Positions 62,957 through 64,000 of a stretch of DNA of 64,000 bases are shown one piece after another. The translations under genes and the position numbers were made by a program. The notes beneath the pieces were generated by a model. The model was not told the DNA's origin. It saw only the letters and a list, made by a program, of their open reading frames with translations, and did no database searches. The DNA comes from an uncultured Ulvibacter sp. (GTDB lineage: Bacteria; Bacteroidota; Bacteroidia; Flavobacteriales; Flavobacteriaceae). Each line of letters opens with the position of its first letter. Position 1 is the stretch's first letter. The DNA lies in assembly GCA_913063405.1 (NCBI GenBank), contig CAJXZB010000006.1, positions 1-64,000 on the forward strand. The letters run 5' to 3'.

Positions 62957-64000
62957 ATGACCGCATTTTTAGTTGTATTAGTAATCATTCTATTTGGAGT
63001 TGCTCTTATGCAGTTGAATAAGATATTTTTAATGTCTAAATCAAAAGCCGACGAGACTGCCCAAATAGCTTCAGATAAGGACAATAGCATTAATGGATAT
63101 TTAATGTTAGGTTTTGCTTTTTTCACTTACTTCCTACTCATCTATTGTTTTTGGGAATGGGGTAATGTATTGTTGCCAGAAGCAGCATCGGAGCACGGTG
63201 CAGGAATTGATACCTTGATGTACGTTTCAATGGCACTTATTTTTGTTGTTGGCTTTTTCACACTTTGGTTGTTAGGTTGGTTCGCGTTTAAATACCGCGG
63301 AAAGAAGGGAAACAGAGCTTTGTTTTTTGCAGACAATGATAAATTAGAGTTCATTTGGACGATTATTCCCGTAATCGTTTTAGCGGGTCTTATTATCTAT
63401 GGATTGTTTACTTGGACAGATATTATGAATGTTGATACTGAAGATGATCCAATGGTAGTGGAGCTATATGCATATCAGTTTGATTGGAGAGCGCGTTATT
63501 CGGGTCCAGATAATACCCTTGGTGAAGCAAATGTTCGTTTAATCGAAGGTGTTAATCAGTTAGGTGTTGATGCTTCAGATCCTAATTCTCAGGATGATGT
63601 TGTTGTTAATGAATTACATTTACCACTAGGTAGAAAAGTGTTGTTCAAAATGCGGTCACAAGATGTATTGCACTCGGCGTATATGCCTCACTTTAGAGCA
63701 CAAATGAATTGTGTTCCTGGTATGATTACACAGTTCGCGTTTACACCATCAATTACCACAACAGATATGCGTTTTAATGACGACGTAGTTGGTAAGGTTG
63801 GAAGAATAAATAAAATTAGAAGAGATAAAAGTGTCGAATTATTGGCTAAGGGAGAAGAAGCTCTAGAACCATATGAGTTTGATTACGTACTTCTTTGTAA
63901 TAAAATTTGTGGAACAAACCACTACAACATGCAAATGAAGATTATTGTGGAGTCTCAAGAAGATTACGACGCTTGGATAGCAGCACAACCAACCTTTGCA
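62957..64000 (+). CDS. coxB: Cytochrome c oxidase subunit II, 3' truncated by window
   Basis: Starts at ATG 62957 and is open to the window edge (348 codons). Two additional N-terminal hydrophobic segments (about 3-20 and 36-55) precede the two classical helices (about 90-115 and 135-155). The CuA-site residues are visible: His in LHSAYMPHF near 236, and CNKICGTNHYNM near 314-325 with both Cys, His and Met. The usual Glu between the two cysteines is Lys, a variant often seen in Bacteroidota. coxA is expected just outside the window. Confidence 0.93.
   Translation, partial: MTAFLVVLVIILFGVALMQLNKIFLMSKSKADETAQIASDKDNSINGYLMLGFAFFTYFLLIYCFWEWGNVLLPEAASEHGAGIDTLMYVSMALIFVVGFFTLWLLGWFAFKYRGKKGNRALFFADNDKLEFIWTIIPVIVLAGLIIYGLFTWTDIMNVDTEDDPMVVELYAYQFDWRARYSGPDNTLGEANVRLIEGVNQLGVDASDPNSQDDVVVNELHLPLGRKVLFKMRSQDVLHSAYMPHFRAQMNCVPGMITQFAFTPSITTTDMRFNDDVVGKVGRINKIRRDKSVELLAKGEEALEPYEFDYVLLCNKICGTNHYNMQMKIIVESQEDYDAWIAAQPTFA

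Noticed and set aside
1-64000. CRISPR arrays, tRNA and rRNA genes
   Set aside because: No regularly spaced repeats and no cloverleaf- or rRNA-like stretches were seen anywhere in the window.

Overview
The window reads as chromosomal DNA of a marine-type Flavobacteriaceae (Bacteroidota). The evidence is AT-rich DNA, type IX secretion (T9SS) C-terminal sorting tails, Bacteroidota-type promoters (TAnnTTTG), a complete flexirubin-type pigment cluster, a tyrosine ammonia-lyase very like the one remembered from Flavobacterium johnsoniae, and an alternative complex III (act) operon running into cytochrome c oxidase. All product names come from motifs and remembered family knowledge; no database search was run.

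Layout. 1-7.3 kb is an accessory zone. It holds the tail of an unidentified gene, a large T9SS-exported BNR-repeat protein on the minus strand, a 5'-truncated gene remnant ending in a perfect 33-bp palindrome, a decayed IS5-type transposase, and a small exported protein of unknown function. 7.4-47.3 kb is the flexirubin/aryl polyene-dialkylresorcinol locus. It opens with a divergent flavin-dependent halogenase, followed by a long co-directional operon. That operon contains tyrosine ammonia-lyase, a WG-repeat protein, FabG, several ketosynthases, two ACPs, DarA/DarB, hotdog dehydratases, a BtrH-like protein, an ABC exporter, a methyltransferase, LolA- and lipoprotein-like proteins, GT2-DUF2062, an RND exporter fused to an acyltransferase, a CrtI-like oxidoreductase, a JmjC-like oxygenase, a C45-type hydrolase and a PaaK-like adenylating enzyme. 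Most genes are a few bases apart or overlap, and four use TTG starts.

The operon is interrupted at 29.6-37.1 kb by a ~7.3 kb block flanked by 89-bp direct repeats (83/89 identical, core 70/72). The block carries its own small module: a membrane-anchored sensor with a C-terminal LytTR DNA-binding domain, an exported tail-fibre-like protein and a 1052-aa T9SS-exported protein, followed by a strong palindromic terminator and an RHS-repeat remnant. Between the sensor gene and its presumed targets lie two 9-bp direct repeats spaced exactly 21 bp (the geometry LytTR domains bind) and a 25-bp inverted repeat that swallows the start codon of the first target gene. This is the most interesting non-routine structure in the window.

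47.4-48.8 kb holds a freshly broken lipoprotein gene behind a tandem universal stress protein. 49.0-53.5 kb is the rimP-nusA-infB operon, with a terminator-like hairpin in its leader. 53.6-54.0 kb is a SPOR-domain protein. 54.2-64.0 kb is actABCDEF plus the start of coxB, cut by the window end.

How the pigment genes probably work together (inference from family knowledge): the ammonia-lyase makes 4-coumarate from tyrosine. The PaaK-like enzyme activates it for loading onto an ACP. The KS/KS-like pairs, FabG and hotdog dehydratases extend it to an aryl polyene. The methyltransferase, halogenase and oxygenase may decorate the ring. DarB and DarA make the dialkylresorcinol. An acyltransferase (LPLAT or BtrH-like) joins the halves, and the MMPL, LolA-like and ABC proteins move the pigment to the outer membrane.
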